From: Castellaniella sp047971665
GTDB taxonomy: Bacteria > Pseudomonadota > Gammaproteobacteria > Burkholderiales > Burkholderiaceae_B
DNA length: 64,000 bases
NCBI RefSeq assembly: GCF_047971665.1
Contig: NZ_JBKEAA010000026.1
Span: 1 to 64,000, forward strand
Direction of reading: 5' to 3'
Shown piece by piece: positions 45,313 through 55,141 of the stretch; position 1 is the first letter of the stretch, and the number at the start of each line of letters is the position of its first letter. Position numbers and translations under genes: made by a program. Below the pieces are notes generated by a model, which was not told the origin of the DNA, did not search any database, and saw only the letters and a program-made list of their open reading frames with translations.

Positions 45313-47459
45313 TCATGCGCATGAATCCGAACGCACGTCCGCTGGTCATCGAACTGGTCACCGAGGAACTCCCGCCCAAGGCGCTGGACGCTCTGGGACA
45401 GGCCTTCGCCGAAGGCATCCGCAAGACGCTCGACACCCTCGGGCTGCTCGACGAGCCCTGCCCCTGCACCCCCTACGCCACGCCCCGGCGGCTGGCCGTG
45501 CGGCTGGACGCCGTCCTGGGCCAGGCACCGGACCAGGCCTATGCCGAAAAGCTCATGCCCGCCGCCATCGGCCTGGATGCCCAGGGCGCGCCCACACCGG
45601 CCCTGCTGAAAAAGCTCCAGACCAAGGGCCTGGGACACCTGGGCGCGGCAGACCTGACCCGCCGCCACGACGGCAAACAGGACGTGCTCTACGCCGAAGG
45701 CACGGCGCCCGGCGCGCAGCTGACCGACGGCCTGCAACAGGCCCTGGACTACGCCGTCACGCACCTGCCCATTCCCAAAGTCATGCAATACCAGCTGGCC
45801 GATGGCCGCACCAGCGTCAAGTTCGTGCGCCCGGCCCAGCATCTGCTGGCCCTGTGGGGCGCGGATATCGTGCCGGTCTCCACGCTGGGACTGCAAGCGG
45901 ACCGGATCACGCGGGGGCATCGGTTCCTCGAAAGCGGCCCCCTGTCGGTCGAATCCGCCGACGCCTGGGCAGACCGCCTGGCCGGCGACGGCGGCGTGGT
46001 GCCTTCCTTTGCCGAGCGGCGCGCACTGATCGCCCGGCAACTGGCCGGGACCTCCGCCACGCTGGGCGCGACCATCGGCCAGGATCCCGAGGTCGACGCC
46101 CTGCTCGATGAGGTCACCGCGCTGGTCGAATATCCGACCGTCTACGTCGGCGCTTTCGAGGAAAGCTTTCTGGCCGTGCCGCCCGAATGCCTGATCCTGA
46201 CGATGCGGCTGAACCAGAAATACTTCCCCCTGTTCGATCCGGCGACCGGCGCGCTGACGCATCGTTTCCTGATCGTCAGCAACATGCAGCCCGCCGATCC
46301 GGCCCACATCATCCAGGGCAATCAGCGCGTGGTACGCCCGCGCCTGGCCGACGCGCAGTTCTTCTACCAGACCGACCTGAAGACCCCGCTGGCCGACCGG
46401 GTGGCCGGCCTGGCCAACAGCGTCTATCACAATAAACTCGGTTCTCAATGGCAGCGCACCGAACGAGTGCGCGCGCTGGCCGGCTGGCTGGCGCCGCTGC
46501 TGGGCGGACAGGCGGAACCGGCCGCGCGCGCCGCCCAGCTGGCCCATGCCGATCTGGGCACCCAGATGGTGGGCGAATTCCCCGAACTGCAAGGCATCAT
46601 GGGCGCCTATTACGCCGCCCACGACGGCGAGGCCCCCGACGTCGTGCGCGCCCTGCGCGACCAGTACCGCATCCGTCTGGACGAGCCCGTCACCGACGCG
46701 ACGCTCACGGCCGCCGTCCTGTTCATGGCCGAACGCGCCGAGACCCTGGTCGGCATCTGGGGCATCGGCCTGGCGCCGACGGGCGAACGCGATCCCTATG
46801 GCCTGCGGCGCGCCGCCCTGGGCCTGATCAGCGCCTACGAACAGCTCACGGCCGGCGGTCAGCTGCAGCCCAGCCAGGACACGCCGGCGCGTCTGGCGGC
46901 CCTGCTGGCGCAGGCCGTCGCGGGCTTTCCCCCGGACACGCTGGCTGAAGGCACGGTCGAGGCCGTGCTGGATTTCGTCTACGAGCGCTACCGCAATCAG
47001 CTGGCGGCCGACTTCGACCGCTCGGCCATCGATGCGGTCCTGGCCTTGCGCCCGCCGCTGCATCAGGTCGCCGCGCGCGTCCAGGCCTGCGAACAGTTCT
47101 CCCGGCTGCCCGAGGCCGAGTCCCTGGCCGCCGCCAACAAACGCGTCAGCAACCTGCTGAAAAAAGCCGACGACACGCAACCGGATTTCGACCCGGCGCT
47201 TCTGGCCGAACCGGCCGAACGCCAGTTGGCCGACACCATCGCCCGCCTGGCGCCCGAGGCCACCGCCCAGTTGCATCGCGGCGACTTCACGACCAGCATG
47301 GCCACCCTGGCCCAGGCGAGGGTCGCAGTCGATGCGTTCTTCACCGACGTCATGGTCATGGCCGAGGACGCCCGCGTCCGCGCCAACCGTCTGGCCCTGC
47401 TGCGATCCCTGCACGGCCTGATGAATCAGGTCGCCGATCTGTCGAGGCTCGCCCGGTGA
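45309..47459 (+). CDS. glyS: Glycyl-tRNA synthetase beta subunit
   Basis: The 716-residue tRNA-binding beta subunit has the N-terminal LVIELVTEELPPKALD, LMAAIG-type segment LMPAAIGLDAQGAPTPA, PIPKVMQYQL, and TMRLNQKYFPLFD; the C-terminus has VDAFFTDVMVMAEDARVRANRLALL, the anticodon-binding region. GTG at 45309 overlaps the glyQ stop; ATG at 45315 is an alternative. It overlaps gmhB by 4 nt. Confidence 0.96.
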   Translation: MIMRMNPNARPLVIELVTEELPPKALDALGQAFAEGIRKTLDTLGLLDEPCPCTPYATPRRLAVRLDAVLGQAPDQAYAEKLMPAAIGLDAQGAPTPALLKKLQTKGLGHLGAADLTRRHDGKQDVLYAEGTAPGAQLTDGLQQALDYAVTHLPIPKVMQYQLADGRTSVKFVRPAQHLLALWGADIVPVSTLGLQADRITRGHRFLESGPLSVESADAWADRLAGDGGVVPSFAERRALIARQLAGTSATLGATIGQDPEVDALLDEVTALVEYPTVYVGAFEESFLAVPPECLILTMRLNQKYFPLFDPATGALTHRFLIVSNMQPADPAHIIQGNQRVVRPRLADAQFFYQTDLKTPLADRVAGLANSVYHNKLGSQWQRTERVRALAGWLAPLLGGQAEPAARAAQLAHADLGTQMVGEFPELQGIMGAYYAAHDGEAPDVVRALRDQYRIRLDEPVTDATLTAAVLFMAERAETLVGIWGIGLAPTGERDPYGLRRAALGLISAYEQLTAGGQLQPSQDTPARLAALLAQAVAGFPPDTLAEGTVEAVLDFVYERYRNQLAADFDRSAIDAVLALRPPLHQVAARVQACEQFSRLPEAESLAAANKRVSNLLKKADDTQPDFDPALLAEPAERQLADTIARLAPEATAQLHRGDFTTSMATLAQARVAVDAFFTDVMVMAEDARVRANRLALLRSLHGLMNQVADLSRLAR

Positions 47460-48010
47460 AACTCATCATCCTGGACCGCGACGGGGTCATCAACCATGAC
47501 AGCGACCGGTTCATCAAGTCGCCTGAAGAGTGGGTGCCGATCCCGGGCAGTCCCGAAGCCATCGGCCGCCTCAGCCAGGCCGGCTGGCGCGTGGTCGTGG
47601 CGACCAACCAGTCCGGCATCGCCCGGGGCCTGTTCACCATGGAGACCCTGGGCGCGATCCATGCCCGGATGCGCCAGGTGGTGGCCGATGCGGGCGGGCG
47701 CATCGATGCCATCTTCTGCTGTCCTCACGGACCGGACGATGGCTGCGCCTGCCGCAAGCCGCTGCCCGGCATGCTGCGCGATATCGCCCAACGGCTGGAC
47801 GTGGATCTGGACGGGGTGCCGCTGGTTGGGGACAGCCTGCGTGACCTGCGCGCGGCGGCCGCCGGCCACTGCGCGCCCTGGCTGGTCCTGACCGGCAAGG
47901 GCCGCAAGACCTGGGAGACCTCCGGCACCAGCGGTGAACTCCCCGCCGGCACGCAGGTCCGCGACGATCTGGCCACCGTGGCCGATACTCTGCTCAAGGC
48001 CGTGCCATGA
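47456..48010 (+). CDS. gmhB: D-glycero-beta-D-manno-heptose-1,7-bisphosphate 7-phosphatase
   Basis: GmhB removes the 7-phosphate in ADP-heptose synthesis for the LPS core. The 184-residue HAD phosphatase has DRDGVIN (nucleophile Asp), VVATNQSGIARG, the zinc-binding CCPHGPDDGCACRKP and LVGDSLRDLRAA. GTG start with a 4-nt overlap to glyS. The gene order glyQ-glyS-gmhB-plsC is common in betaproteobacteria. Confidence 0.93.
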   Translation: MKLIILDRDGVINHDSDRFIKSPEEWVPIPGSPEAIGRLSQAGWRVVVATNQSGIARGLFTMETLGAIHARMRQVVADAGGRIDAIFCCPHGPDDGCACRKPLPGMLRDIAQRLDVDLDGVPLVGDSLRDLRAAAAGHCAPWLVLTGKGRKTWETSGTSGELPAGTQVRDDLATVADTLLKAVP

Positions 48011-48738
48011 CTTATCTGCGCTCCACGCTCTACATGGTCTACCTGGTGGTCACCGTGATCCCCTATGCCCTGTGCTGTGTCCTGTGGGCGCCCCTGCCCC
48101 TGGCCTGGCGCTACCGGCTGACCCTGGGCTGGCCCCGGATGGCGCTGTGGGGCGCCCGCTGGATCCTCGGCATGCGCTACCAGGCGCAAGGCTGGGAACA
48201 CCTGCCGACATCAGGGCCCGCCATCATCCTGTCCAAGCACCAGTCCGCCTGGGAAACCCTGTATTTCGCGGTCAAGCTGCCGCGCGATGTGGTTTTCGTC
48301 TATAAAAAGGAACTGCATCGGGTGCCCTTTTTCGGCTGGAGCCTGGCCTTGCTCAGCATGATCCCCATCGACCGCACCAAGGGCAAGGAATCCTTTGATC
48401 AGGTCGTGAAAATCGGCACCCGGCGCCTCGAGGAGGGCCGCTGGCCGGTGCTGTTTCCGGAAGGCACGCGCGTGGCGCCCGGGCAGGTGGGTCGCTACAA
48501 GCAGGGTGGCACCCTGCTGGCCTGCCGTACTGGCACACCGGTGATCCCGGTCGCCCACAACGCCGGCGAATGCTGGCCACGCAATGCCTTTCTGAAGACC
48601 CCCGGGCTGGTGACGGTGTCCTTCGGCCCGGCCATCGACCCGAACGGCCATACGCCGACCTCCCTGAACGATGCAGTCCGCGACTGGATCGAGGCCGAAA
48701 TGCGACGTCTCAATCCCGAACGCTATGCCAACCGCTGA
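48007..48738 (+). CDS. plsC: 1-acyl-sn-glycerol-3-phosphate acyltransferase
   Basis: PlsC makes phosphatidic acid from lysophosphatidic acid at the inner membrane. The 243-residue protein has an N-terminal hydrophobic segment (YMVYLVVTVIPYALCCVLW) and acyltransferase motifs SKHQSAWETL (an H-x4-E form of the H-x4-D box) and LFPEGTRVAPG, with PVIPVAHNAG at the end. It overlaps gmhB by 4 nt and the next gene by 14 nt. Confidence 0.92.
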   Translation: MTYLRSTLYMVYLVVTVIPYALCCVLWAPLPLAWRYRLTLGWPRMALWGARWILGMRYQAQGWEHLPTSGPAIILSKHQSAWETLYFAVKLPRDVVFVYKKELHRVPFFGWSLALLSMIPIDRTKGKESFDQVVKIGTRRLEEGRWPVLFPEGTRVAPGQVGRYKQGGTLLACRTGTPVIPVAHNAGECWPRNAFLKTPGLVTVSFGPAIDPNGHTPTSLNDAVRDWIEAEMRRLNPERYANR

Positions 48739-49675
48739 CCGCCATCAGCTCGATCTGTTCAGCACCGACGACTGGCCGACCGCCGCTCCGGCGAGCCGCC
48801 CCGGACAAGCCGGCGACGCCGCGCCCACCCCCCGGCCAGAGCGTCCGCCATCCCCCCTTCACGCTCCTTCGAAGCCCGCGCACCCTGCTGCCAAACCGCT
48901 GCTCCCTCCCGCCCCGCCCACCGACCTGCCGCCCGGTGCGCGCTGGCGGACGCTGGAACTGGACGGCGGGATGCTGGGCTATGTGCTGCGCCGAGTGCGC
49001 CGCAAGACCATCGGATTGCACATCCAGGATACCGGGCTGACGATCCGGGCACCGGCCTGGGCCACCTACACGCAGATTGAGGACGCCATCCGGGAAAAGG
49101 CCGCCTGGATCCAGGACAAGATCCAGGACCGCGACCGGCGCCTGGAACAACTGGCCCTGCAGGCAGGCCAGTGGCGTCCGGGCGGCCGCATCCCCTATCT
49201 GGGGATTGCCGTCGAGCTGCGCCTGGATGGCGCCCGGCCCGTCCGCTACGCCGGCGACCCGGGCAGTCCGGCCGAGGGCGACTGCCTGTTCCTGCCCCTG
49301 CCCGACAGCGCCGACCCCGGCCGCATCCAGGAACGCGCCCAGGCCTGGCTGCAAGAGCGGGCCCGGATCGATTTCGACCGGCGCCTGCGCCACTGCCTGG
49401 CGCGCGCGAGACAATCCATCCTCGGCTGGAGCCTGTCTTCCGCTCAGGGCCGCTGGGGCTCATGCAACAGCCAGAAACGCATCCGGCTGAACTGGCGACT
49501 GATTCATTTCGCGCCGGCACTGATCGACTATGTGGTCGCCCACGAAATCGCCCACCTGAAGGAAATGAACCACAGTCCGGCCTTCTGGCGCGAGGTCGAA
49601 CGCCTGTGTCCGGATTTCCGCGAGGCGCGGGATACCCTGCGCCGACAGCCGCCGGACACCCTGCCGCTGATCTGA
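48725..49675 (+). CDS. YgjP-like M48-type metallopeptidase domain protein
   Basis: This 316-residue protein has a disordered Pro/Ala/Arg-rich N-terminus (about 75 residues), then a DUF45/YgjP domain: RRVRRKTIGLHIQDTGLTI, QGRWGSCNSQKRIRLNWRL and zinc site VVAHEIAHLKEMNHSPAFW (HExxH with a downstream Glu). It is a predicted cytosolic metalloprotease without a known substrate. The start at 48725 lies inside the end of plsC, so it is translated from the same message. Confidence 0.85.
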   Translation: MPTADRHQLDLFSTDDWPTAAPASRPGQAGDAAPTPRPERPPSPLHAPSKPAHPAAKPLLPPAPPTDLPPGARWRTLELDGGMLGYVLRRVRRKTIGLHIQDTGLTIRAPAWATYTQIEDAIREKAAWIQDKIQDRDRRLEQLALQAGQWRPGGRIPYLGIAVELRLDGARPVRYAGDPGSPAEGDCLFLPLPDSADPGRIQERAQAWLQERARIDFDRRLRHCLARARQSILGWSLSSAQGRWGSCNSQKRIRLNWRLIHFAPALIDYVVAHEIAHLKEMNHSPAFWREVERLCPDFREARDTLRRQPPDTLPLI

Positions 49676-49802
49676 GCCGGCCAGCCGCGCGGGCATCGCC
49701 TCCCGGGCTCCCGCCCCGGCCGGCTGTTTTGCTTCCCGGCGCAGCCAGGCGTTGAAAAATGCGTATGATGGTAGGTCAAATGCGCGATCGGAGGATTTCA
49801 TC

Positions 49803-50198
49803 ATGCGCCTGCTACACACCATGCTGCGCGTCGGCAACCTGGACCGTTCCCTGATGTTCTACACAGAGACGCTGGGCATGCGGCTGCTGCGCCGCAAAGA
49901 CTACCCGGAAGGCGGATTCACGCTGGCCTTCGTCGGTTACCAGGATGAGGCCGAGGGCGCCGTCATCGAACTGACCCACAACTGGGACACCGACCAATAC
50001 GAGATCGGCACCGGCTACGGCCACATCGCCATCGAAGTCGAGGACGCCTATGACACCTGCGCCAACATCAAGTCGCGCGGCGGCCTGGTCGTGCGCGAGG
50101 CCGGCCCCATGAAACACGGCTCCACCGTGATTGCTTTCGTCCAGGATCCCGACGGCTACAAGATCGAACTGATCCAGCGCGCCGGACGCGAGGACTGA
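49803..50198 (+). CDS. gloA: Lactoylglutathione lyase (glyoxalase I)
   Basis: GloA isomerises the methylglyoxal-glutathione hemithioacetal to lactoylglutathione. The 131-residue product has metal ligands His5 in RLLHTMLRVGNLD, Glu in GAVIELTHNW, His in YGHIAIEVED and Glu in DPDGYKIELIQ. It is the short, Ni-type bacterial form. GGAGG lies 8 nt before the ATG. It is separated from the metallopeptidase by 127 nt and is probably a single transcription unit. Confidence 0.96.
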   Translation: MRLLHTMLRVGNLDRSLMFYTETLGMRLLRRKDYPEGGFTLAFVGYQDEAEGAVIELTHNWDTDQYEIGTGYGHIAIEVEDAYDTCANIKSRGGLVVREAGPMKHGSTVIAFVQDPDGYKIELIQRAGRED

Positions 50199-50251
50199 AA
50201 CCCGCCCGGCCGGCGCGCGCGTTCAAGGCCGGCGGGCCCTCGTCCCATGGC

Positions 50252-51082
50252 TCACGGGGTGGGTATCACCCCGGCGGCCGACAGGGCGTCGGCCATGTCC
50301 ATGAACTGCGCGACCGACAATTCCTGGGGGCGCGCCGTCGGCACCACGCCCAGAGCGTCCCAGTCGAGCCATTCGGACCAGGCGCCCAGGCTTCCCCGGA
50401 TCATCTTGCGGCGCTGCTCGAACACCCGCGCCACCAGCCGCTCGAACACCTGCGCATCCCGAGGCTGACGCAGTTTCTCGGGCGCCAGCGGGCGCATGCG
50501 CACCACGGCCGACATCACCCGGGGCGGCGGATCGAACGCCTCGGGCGGCACATCGAACAAATGCGTCATCCGGTAGCGCGCCTGAAGCATGACGGACAGG
50601 CGCCCATACTGGCTGTCACCGGGCCGGGCCACCATGCGGTCGATGATCTCACGTTGCAGCATGAAATGCTGATCACGAATCCGGCTGGCCCAGCTCAGCA
50701 GATGGAACAGCAACGGACTGGAAATGTTGTAGGGCAGATTACCCACCACGCGCAGCCGGACGGCATCCGCCGGCCGGCCCGGATCGGCGTCGGCAGCGCA
50801 CGCCAATTCGCCGAAATCCACCGTCAGCGCATCAGCCTCGACCACCTGCAAACGATCCGGCGTCCAGCGGGCGCGCAACCGGCCGGCCAGGTCGCGATCG
50901 AGCTCGACCGCGGTCAACCGGTTCAGCCGGTCCAGCAGCGGTCCGGTCAGCGCCGACAGCCCCGGGCCGATCTCGACCATGAGGTCGTCAGGCTGCGGAT
51001 CGATGGCGCGCACGATGGCATCCACCACGGCCGCATCGGCCAGAAAATGCTGGCCGAAACGCTTGCGCGCCTGATGCGCCAT
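50252..51082 (-). CDS. ksgA: 16S rRNA dimethyladenosine transferase
   Basis: KsgA/RsmA dimethylates two adenosines near the 3' end of 16S rRNA. The 276-residue product has RKRFGQHFLAD, SAM loop VEIGPGLSALTGPLL, catalytic NLPYNISSPLLFHLL and FDPPPRVMSAVVRM. Length is normal. Its start overlaps the surA stop by one base (TGATG form), so the two are coupled in the lptD-surA-ksgA operon. Confidence 0.96.
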   Translation of the reverse strand: MAHQARKRFGQHFLADAAVVDAIVRAIDPQPDDLMVEIGPGLSALTGPLLDRLNRLTAVELDRDLAGRLRARWTPDRLQVVEADALTVDFGELACAADADPGRPADAVRLRVVGNLPYNISSPLLFHLLSWASRIRDQHFMLQREIIDRMVARPGDSQYGRLSVMLQARYRMTHLFDVPPEAFDPPPRVMSAVVRMRPLAPEKLRQPRDAQVFERLVARVFEQRRKMIRGSLGAWSEWLDWDALGVVPTARPQELSVAQFMDMADALSAAGVIPTP

Positions 51083-52578
51083 CAGCGATCGCCCTCAGCC
51101 GCCTTTTCCAGGCGGTTGTCGATATAGGCCTGGCTGCGCAACTGGTCCAGCCAGTCCTCGTAAGCCGGCCCGATGCGGCGTTCCATCAGCACGCGGCGCG
51201 CCTGGATACGGCGGAATTCGTCTTCCATGTCCTTGGTCCTGCGCTCCTCGACCTGGATCAGGTGCCAGCCGAACGGCGACTTGACCGGTTGACTCACCTG
51301 ACCGTCCTGCAAGGCATTCATGGCCTGCTCGAAGGCCGGCACAGTCTCGCCAGGATTGAGCCAGCCCAGATCGCCGCCCTGAGGCGCGGAAGCATCCTCG
51401 GAGTAACGCCTGGCCAGTTCGGCAAAGGACTCACCGTGCTCGATGCGGTTGCGCAGCCCCTCGAGCGTGGCGCGAGCCTTGGCATCGTCCACGATCTTGG
51501 AGGTCTTGATCAGGATGTGCCGCGCATGGATCTGCGTGACCATCATGGGCCCTGCGGGAACCTGGGTGGGCGCCGGGGCCGGCGCGGGTTTGGGGCGTTT
51601 GGCGGCCCTGGGCGCCGGGCGCTGGGCATAGCCCCGGCGCAGGACCTTCAGAATGTGGAAGCCACGACCGCTTTGCAGGATGCCGCTGACACCGCCGGGC
51701 GGTGTGCGCGCGATGGCCTTCGCGAACAGGTCGGGCCAGTCCTTCAGCGGCCTGATGCCCATATTGCCCCCTTCCAGGGCCTGAGGTCCGTTCGACGAGG
51801 CGGCGGCCACTCCGGCGAAATTGGCACCGGACTTGAGCTTGCGCAGAATCGACTCGGCCTTCTTGCGTTTTTCCTCGACGACGCTTTCCGCCGCGTAGTC
51901 GGGGACCTCGATCAGGATCTGCGCCAGTTCGATCAGCTCGGGACCGGTCGGCCGCGGCGCGGGAGCCGGCTCAGGCGCGGGCGCGGGGGCCGCGGTGGGC
52001 GGCAGGGCGATCGGCTTGCCGGCGTTCATGGACAGGAAGGCATCAACGTCGCTATCACTGATCCGGATGCGATCCTCGACAAAACGCTGGCGCAACATGT
52101 CGTCCTGGATCTGGTTGCGCAGATCGGCGCGGTAATCTTCCCATTTCATGCCGGCGTGGCCGATCTCGCGCTGCAACTGCTCGACCGTGATCCGGTTGCG
52201 CTGGGCGACGGACTGCACGGCCCGCTCGACCTGGGCATCCGACACCCGGACGCCGACCCGCTGAGCCTCGTGATTCTGCAGCGCGGCGTTGATCATCTGC
52301 TGCAATACCTGGCGCTGCAGGATGGGGGCCTCGGGCACCGGGATGCGCTGCTGCTCCATCTGGCGCCGGACCTGAACGGCCTTGGCCTTGACCTGGGCCA
52401 GGGTGATGACTTCCTTGTCGACGATGGCGGCAATGCCGTCGACGAATTGTTCGGACGGGCCAGCGGCGGGGGCCGGCCGCGACGACTTGCCGGCCGCCAG
52501 GACGGACGCGGACATCCAGACGCTGAGCGCGATGGCCAGCGACAGGATGCGGGCGGGATGACGCAAGCCAGACATCAT
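51082..52578 (-). CDS. surA: Periplasmic chaperone/peptidyl-prolyl isomerase SurA
   Basis: SurA escorts unfolded outer-membrane proteins to the BAM complex. The 498-residue product has a signal peptide (LSLAIALSVWMSASVLAA), the N-terminal chaperone domain (VDGIAAIVDKEVITLAQV), two parvulin domains (about residues 215-315 and 350-445, the latter with ARHILIKTSKIVDD) and a C-terminal helix. Two Pro/Ala-rich linkers precede the parvulin domains, which makes it longer than E. coli SurA (428). It overlaps lptD by 4 nt. Confidence 0.95.
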   Translation of the reverse strand: MMSGLRHPARILSLAIALSVWMSASVLAAGKSSRPAPAAGPSEQFVDGIAAIVDKEVITLAQVKAKAVQVRRQMEQQRIPVPEAPILQRQVLQQMINAALQNHEAQRVGVRVSDAQVERAVQSVAQRNRITVEQLQREIGHAGMKWEDYRADLRNQIQDDMLRQRFVEDRIRISDSDVDAFLSMNAGKPIALPPTAAPAPAPEPAPAPRPTGPELIELAQILIEVPDYAAESVVEEKRKKAESILRKLKSGANFAGVAAASSNGPQALEGGNMGIRPLKDWPDLFAKAIARTPPGGVSGILQSGRGFHILKVLRRGYAQRPAPRAAKRPKPAPAPAPTQVPAGPMMVTQIHARHILIKTSKIVDDAKARATLEGLRNRIEHGESFAELARRYSEDASAPQGGDLGWLNPGETVPAFEQAMNALQDGQVSQPVKSPFGWHLIQVEERRTKDMEDEFRRIQARRVLMERRIGPAYEDWLDQLRSQAYIDNRLEKAAEGDR

Positions 52579-54965
52579 TCGTACCTCTCGAAAACGGTTT
52601 TTTCAGACGTGGGAGGCGTCACGGGCTGGTAGCCGATGACGCGATCGGTCAGCATGGACATGGGGTCGGTCCCCAGAGAGCCCAGGCCAGTGAGTTCCAG
52701 CTGCAGGAAGAGTGCCGTGTTGGATTCTTCGGTCGATACGGCGTAATGCTGCAACACCGCGCGCGCGGCCCAACCGCCGTCGCCCCGGTACTCCAGCCCC
52801 AGGATGGACTGCGTGTTGCGTCTTTCTGCCAGGGAATAATCATACCGTCCCACCCCGTACCAGCGCGAGGAAAGCGGCCACTGGGTGCTCAGGCTGACCT
52901 GTTCGCGGGACTCCGGGATGGCGCCCGAGGGCAGCACGCCATAGGGATCGGTGTAGCTGTTGACGTCCCGCTCGTAGCGGTAGGACAGCGACACGGTCGC
53001 CAGACGCTTCGGGGTCCAGCGCACACCGCTGCTGATCCGGTTGCGGTTCAGGGTCTTGTTGTCGAACATCCCGTCGAAATACACCGAGAACCTGTCGGTC
53101 AACGCCGCCCTGACCCCGATCAGGTAATCCGATTCCGTATCGGCACGAGGGGTTTCGCTGGGCAGCGTGACCTTCTGGTCATCGAAATAGAACCGCTGGG
53201 CGAACGACAGGGACAGGCGCTCGAACCCGGTATCGGCATCCAGCCAGCGGCTGGTCAGCCCCACGGTCAACTGATTGGCGTTGGCAATCCGGTCCCAGCC
53301 GCCGCTGAAGAGATTCTCGTCGAAGGCCTGCTGGTAGTTGAATGTCGCCAGCCCCGTGTCGAACACGGGCAGATCCGACTGATCCCGGTAGGGCACGTAC
53401 AGGTAGTACACACGCGGCTCCAGCGTCTGGATGGCCGCATTGCCGAACAGCGACGTATTGCGTTCCATGGTCAGGCCGGCGTCCACCGAGGCGATCGGCA
53501 GGATCCGCGACTGCGTGCGGGGCCGGCCCGCGAATTGCTCCATGCCCGGCGTATCGGAAAACCACTCCGTATCGTAACGGGTCATGTGCAGGCCGACCTT
53601 GGGGGTCAGATAGGCGCTGGGCAGCACGAAGGGGCGCGCAATCGTGGTGTACGAGGTCATGCGCGTGCCATTGGGCATCAGGCGCCGGCCGGACTGTTCC
53701 GGAAAGGCGTCGCCCCGGTAGATCGGCGCCATGAACCGCGCGACCGTGTTCGCCGATACGACGTCCAGGCCATGCCAGCCATAGCGCTGGGCGGTGAAAT
53801 TGAGCTTGGGCAGCGTGTCGTAGGGCGGCGCCAGGAAGGACCCGGTGCGATCCTGCAGGGTCTGGTAGTGGTAGTACTGCAGATAGCCCGACAGATAGCG
53901 GTTGTCCGACCACGACAGCGTCGCCTGGCTGGGCATGTAGGTGATGGCCGTGTCCGTCAATCCGAACGAGGTGAAATCCCGGAAATAATTGTCGTCGGAA
54001 ACCTTGCGCGCATCCAGGTAGGCGGTGAAGCCCATGCCCAGGTTCCGGGTATGCTGGACCGAATACATCCAGCGCTTGTTGCCCGTCTCACGGTCGCGCA
54101 TGATGTAGGAGCCGAACAGTTCGGAATGGGAACGGGTGCCCAGGTGACGGAGCTCGGCGCCCAGCAGCAGGCCACGCTTGCTCAGCAAACGGGGATACAG
54201 CGTGGCGTCATAGTCCGGCGCCAGATTCAGGTAATAAGGGGTGGTGATCTCGATGCCGCCGTTGCTGGAGGTGCCATAGGTCGGCAGCAGAAAGCCGCTC
54301 TTGCGATCCTTGCTGAGCGGGAACGTCAGATAGGGCGAATACAGAATCGGCGTGCCCTTGAAATACAGCACGCCGTGACGCGCCACCCCCTCGTTCTCGT
54401 CCAGGTACAGATCGACCTTGCTGGAATCGATGTACCAGGCCGGATCGGGCCCCGTCCAGCCGCTGTAGTGCACGTTCTTGAGACGCATGTGCTGGCGAGT
54501 GAGGATTTCCGCCTCGTCGGCCTGCCCTGCCCCGGCCGTCCCGCCCAGCCAGAATCGCGGCTGCTCGATCAGCCCCTGCTCGGTGTCGACGTTGTAGCGC
54601 AGGTGCGGGCCGCGCACGATGTTGCCGCCGCGGATCATCAGGCCATTGCCGCGCACGTCGGCCTCGCCGGTGGACTGCAGATAATCAATGCGATCGCCCT
54701 TGATCACGGAATCCAGCCGGCGGATCTGGGCGTTGCCGCGCAGGATCACGCGTCCCTGAGCATCGCGGGTCAGGTCGTCGCCGATCAGGAACGAAGGCAG
54801 GGCGTCGTCTTTCAGGCCCGGATGCAGCCGCAGGCTGCCGACCATCCGCAGACCATCCCCATCCGTCGAGGGCTGTGCGTCCGCATCCGTCGAGGGCTGT
54901 GCCGCGAAAGCCGGCGCCGACAGGCACAAACCCAGAAAGATGATGCGACCGATCCAATACGCCAA
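52575..54965 (-). CDS. lptD: LPS-assembly outer-membrane protein LptD
   Basis: LptD with LptE inserts LPS in the outer leaflet. The 796-residue product has a signal peptide (ending APAFA), an OstA-type jellyroll (VILRGNAQIRRLDSVIKGDR) and a large beta-barrel from about residue 210 (DRKSGFLLPTYGTSSNGGIE). The mature part contains no cysteine, while E. coli LptD has four and needs disulfides. Next to the signal peptide an 8-residue unit AQPSTDAD/AQPSTDGD is repeated. It heads the lptD-surA-ksgA operon and diverges from amgK. Confidence 0.95.
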   Translation of the reverse strand: MAYWIGRIIFLGLCLSAPAFAAQPSTDADAQPSTDGDGLRMVGSLRLHPGLKDDALPSFLIGDDLTRDAQGRVILRGNAQIRRLDSVIKGDRIDYLQSTGEADVRGNGLMIRGGNIVRGPHLRYNVDTEQGLIEQPRFWLGGTAGAGQADEAEILTRQHMRLKNVHYSGWTGPDPAWYIDSSKVDLYLDENEGVARHGVLYFKGTPILYSPYLTFPLSKDRKSGFLLPTYGTSSNGGIEITTPYYLNLAPDYDATLYPRLLSKRGLLLGAELRHLGTRSHSELFGSYIMRDRETGNKRWMYSVQHTRNLGMGFTAYLDARKVSDDNYFRDFTSFGLTDTAITYMPSQATLSWSDNRYLSGYLQYYHYQTLQDRTGSFLAPPYDTLPKLNFTAQRYGWHGLDVVSANTVARFMAPIYRGDAFPEQSGRRLMPNGTRMTSYTTIARPFVLPSAYLTPKVGLHMTRYDTEWFSDTPGMEQFAGRPRTQSRILPIASVDAGLTMERNTSLFGNAAIQTLEPRVYYLYVPYRDQSDLPVFDTGLATFNYQQAFDENLFSGGWDRIANANQLTVGLTSRWLDADTGFERLSLSFAQRFYFDDQKVTLPSETPRADTESDYLIGVRAALTDRFSVYFDGMFDNKTLNRNRISSGVRWTPKRLATVSLSYRYERDVNSYTDPYGVLPSGAIPESREQVSLSTQWPLSSRWYGVGRYDYSLAERRNTQSILGLEYRGDGGWAARAVLQHYAVSTEESNTALFLQLELTGLGSLGTDPMSMLTDRVIGYQPVTPPTSEKTVFERYE
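54860..54901. repeat. Direct repeat in the lptD 5' coding region
   Basis: An 18-bp sequence (CATCCGTCGAGGGCTGTG) occurs twice at a 24-bp period, giving the AQPSTD-A/G-D repeat just after the signal peptide. A period divisible by three means copy-number change would keep the frame. Confidence 0.7.
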
Positions 54966-55141
54966 GACCCGGATCCCCGAAATGGTTGAAAGAGACTGGT
55001 TGAAAGAGAAGACGGCCGATCAGCCCACCCGCGACGATCAGCAACCCAGTATTATAGAGAAGCCGGGCCCTATCGTGTCCGCTCGTTCGCTCCGCCGGCC
55101 GATTGACCTTTTTTTACCCAAAACCACCCCGAATTCCGCGC

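Noticed and set aside
45261..47414. 717-residue leftward frame opposite glyS
   Set aside because: Antisense to glyS, with Gly/Gln/Arg-rich shadow composition and no recognisable motif.
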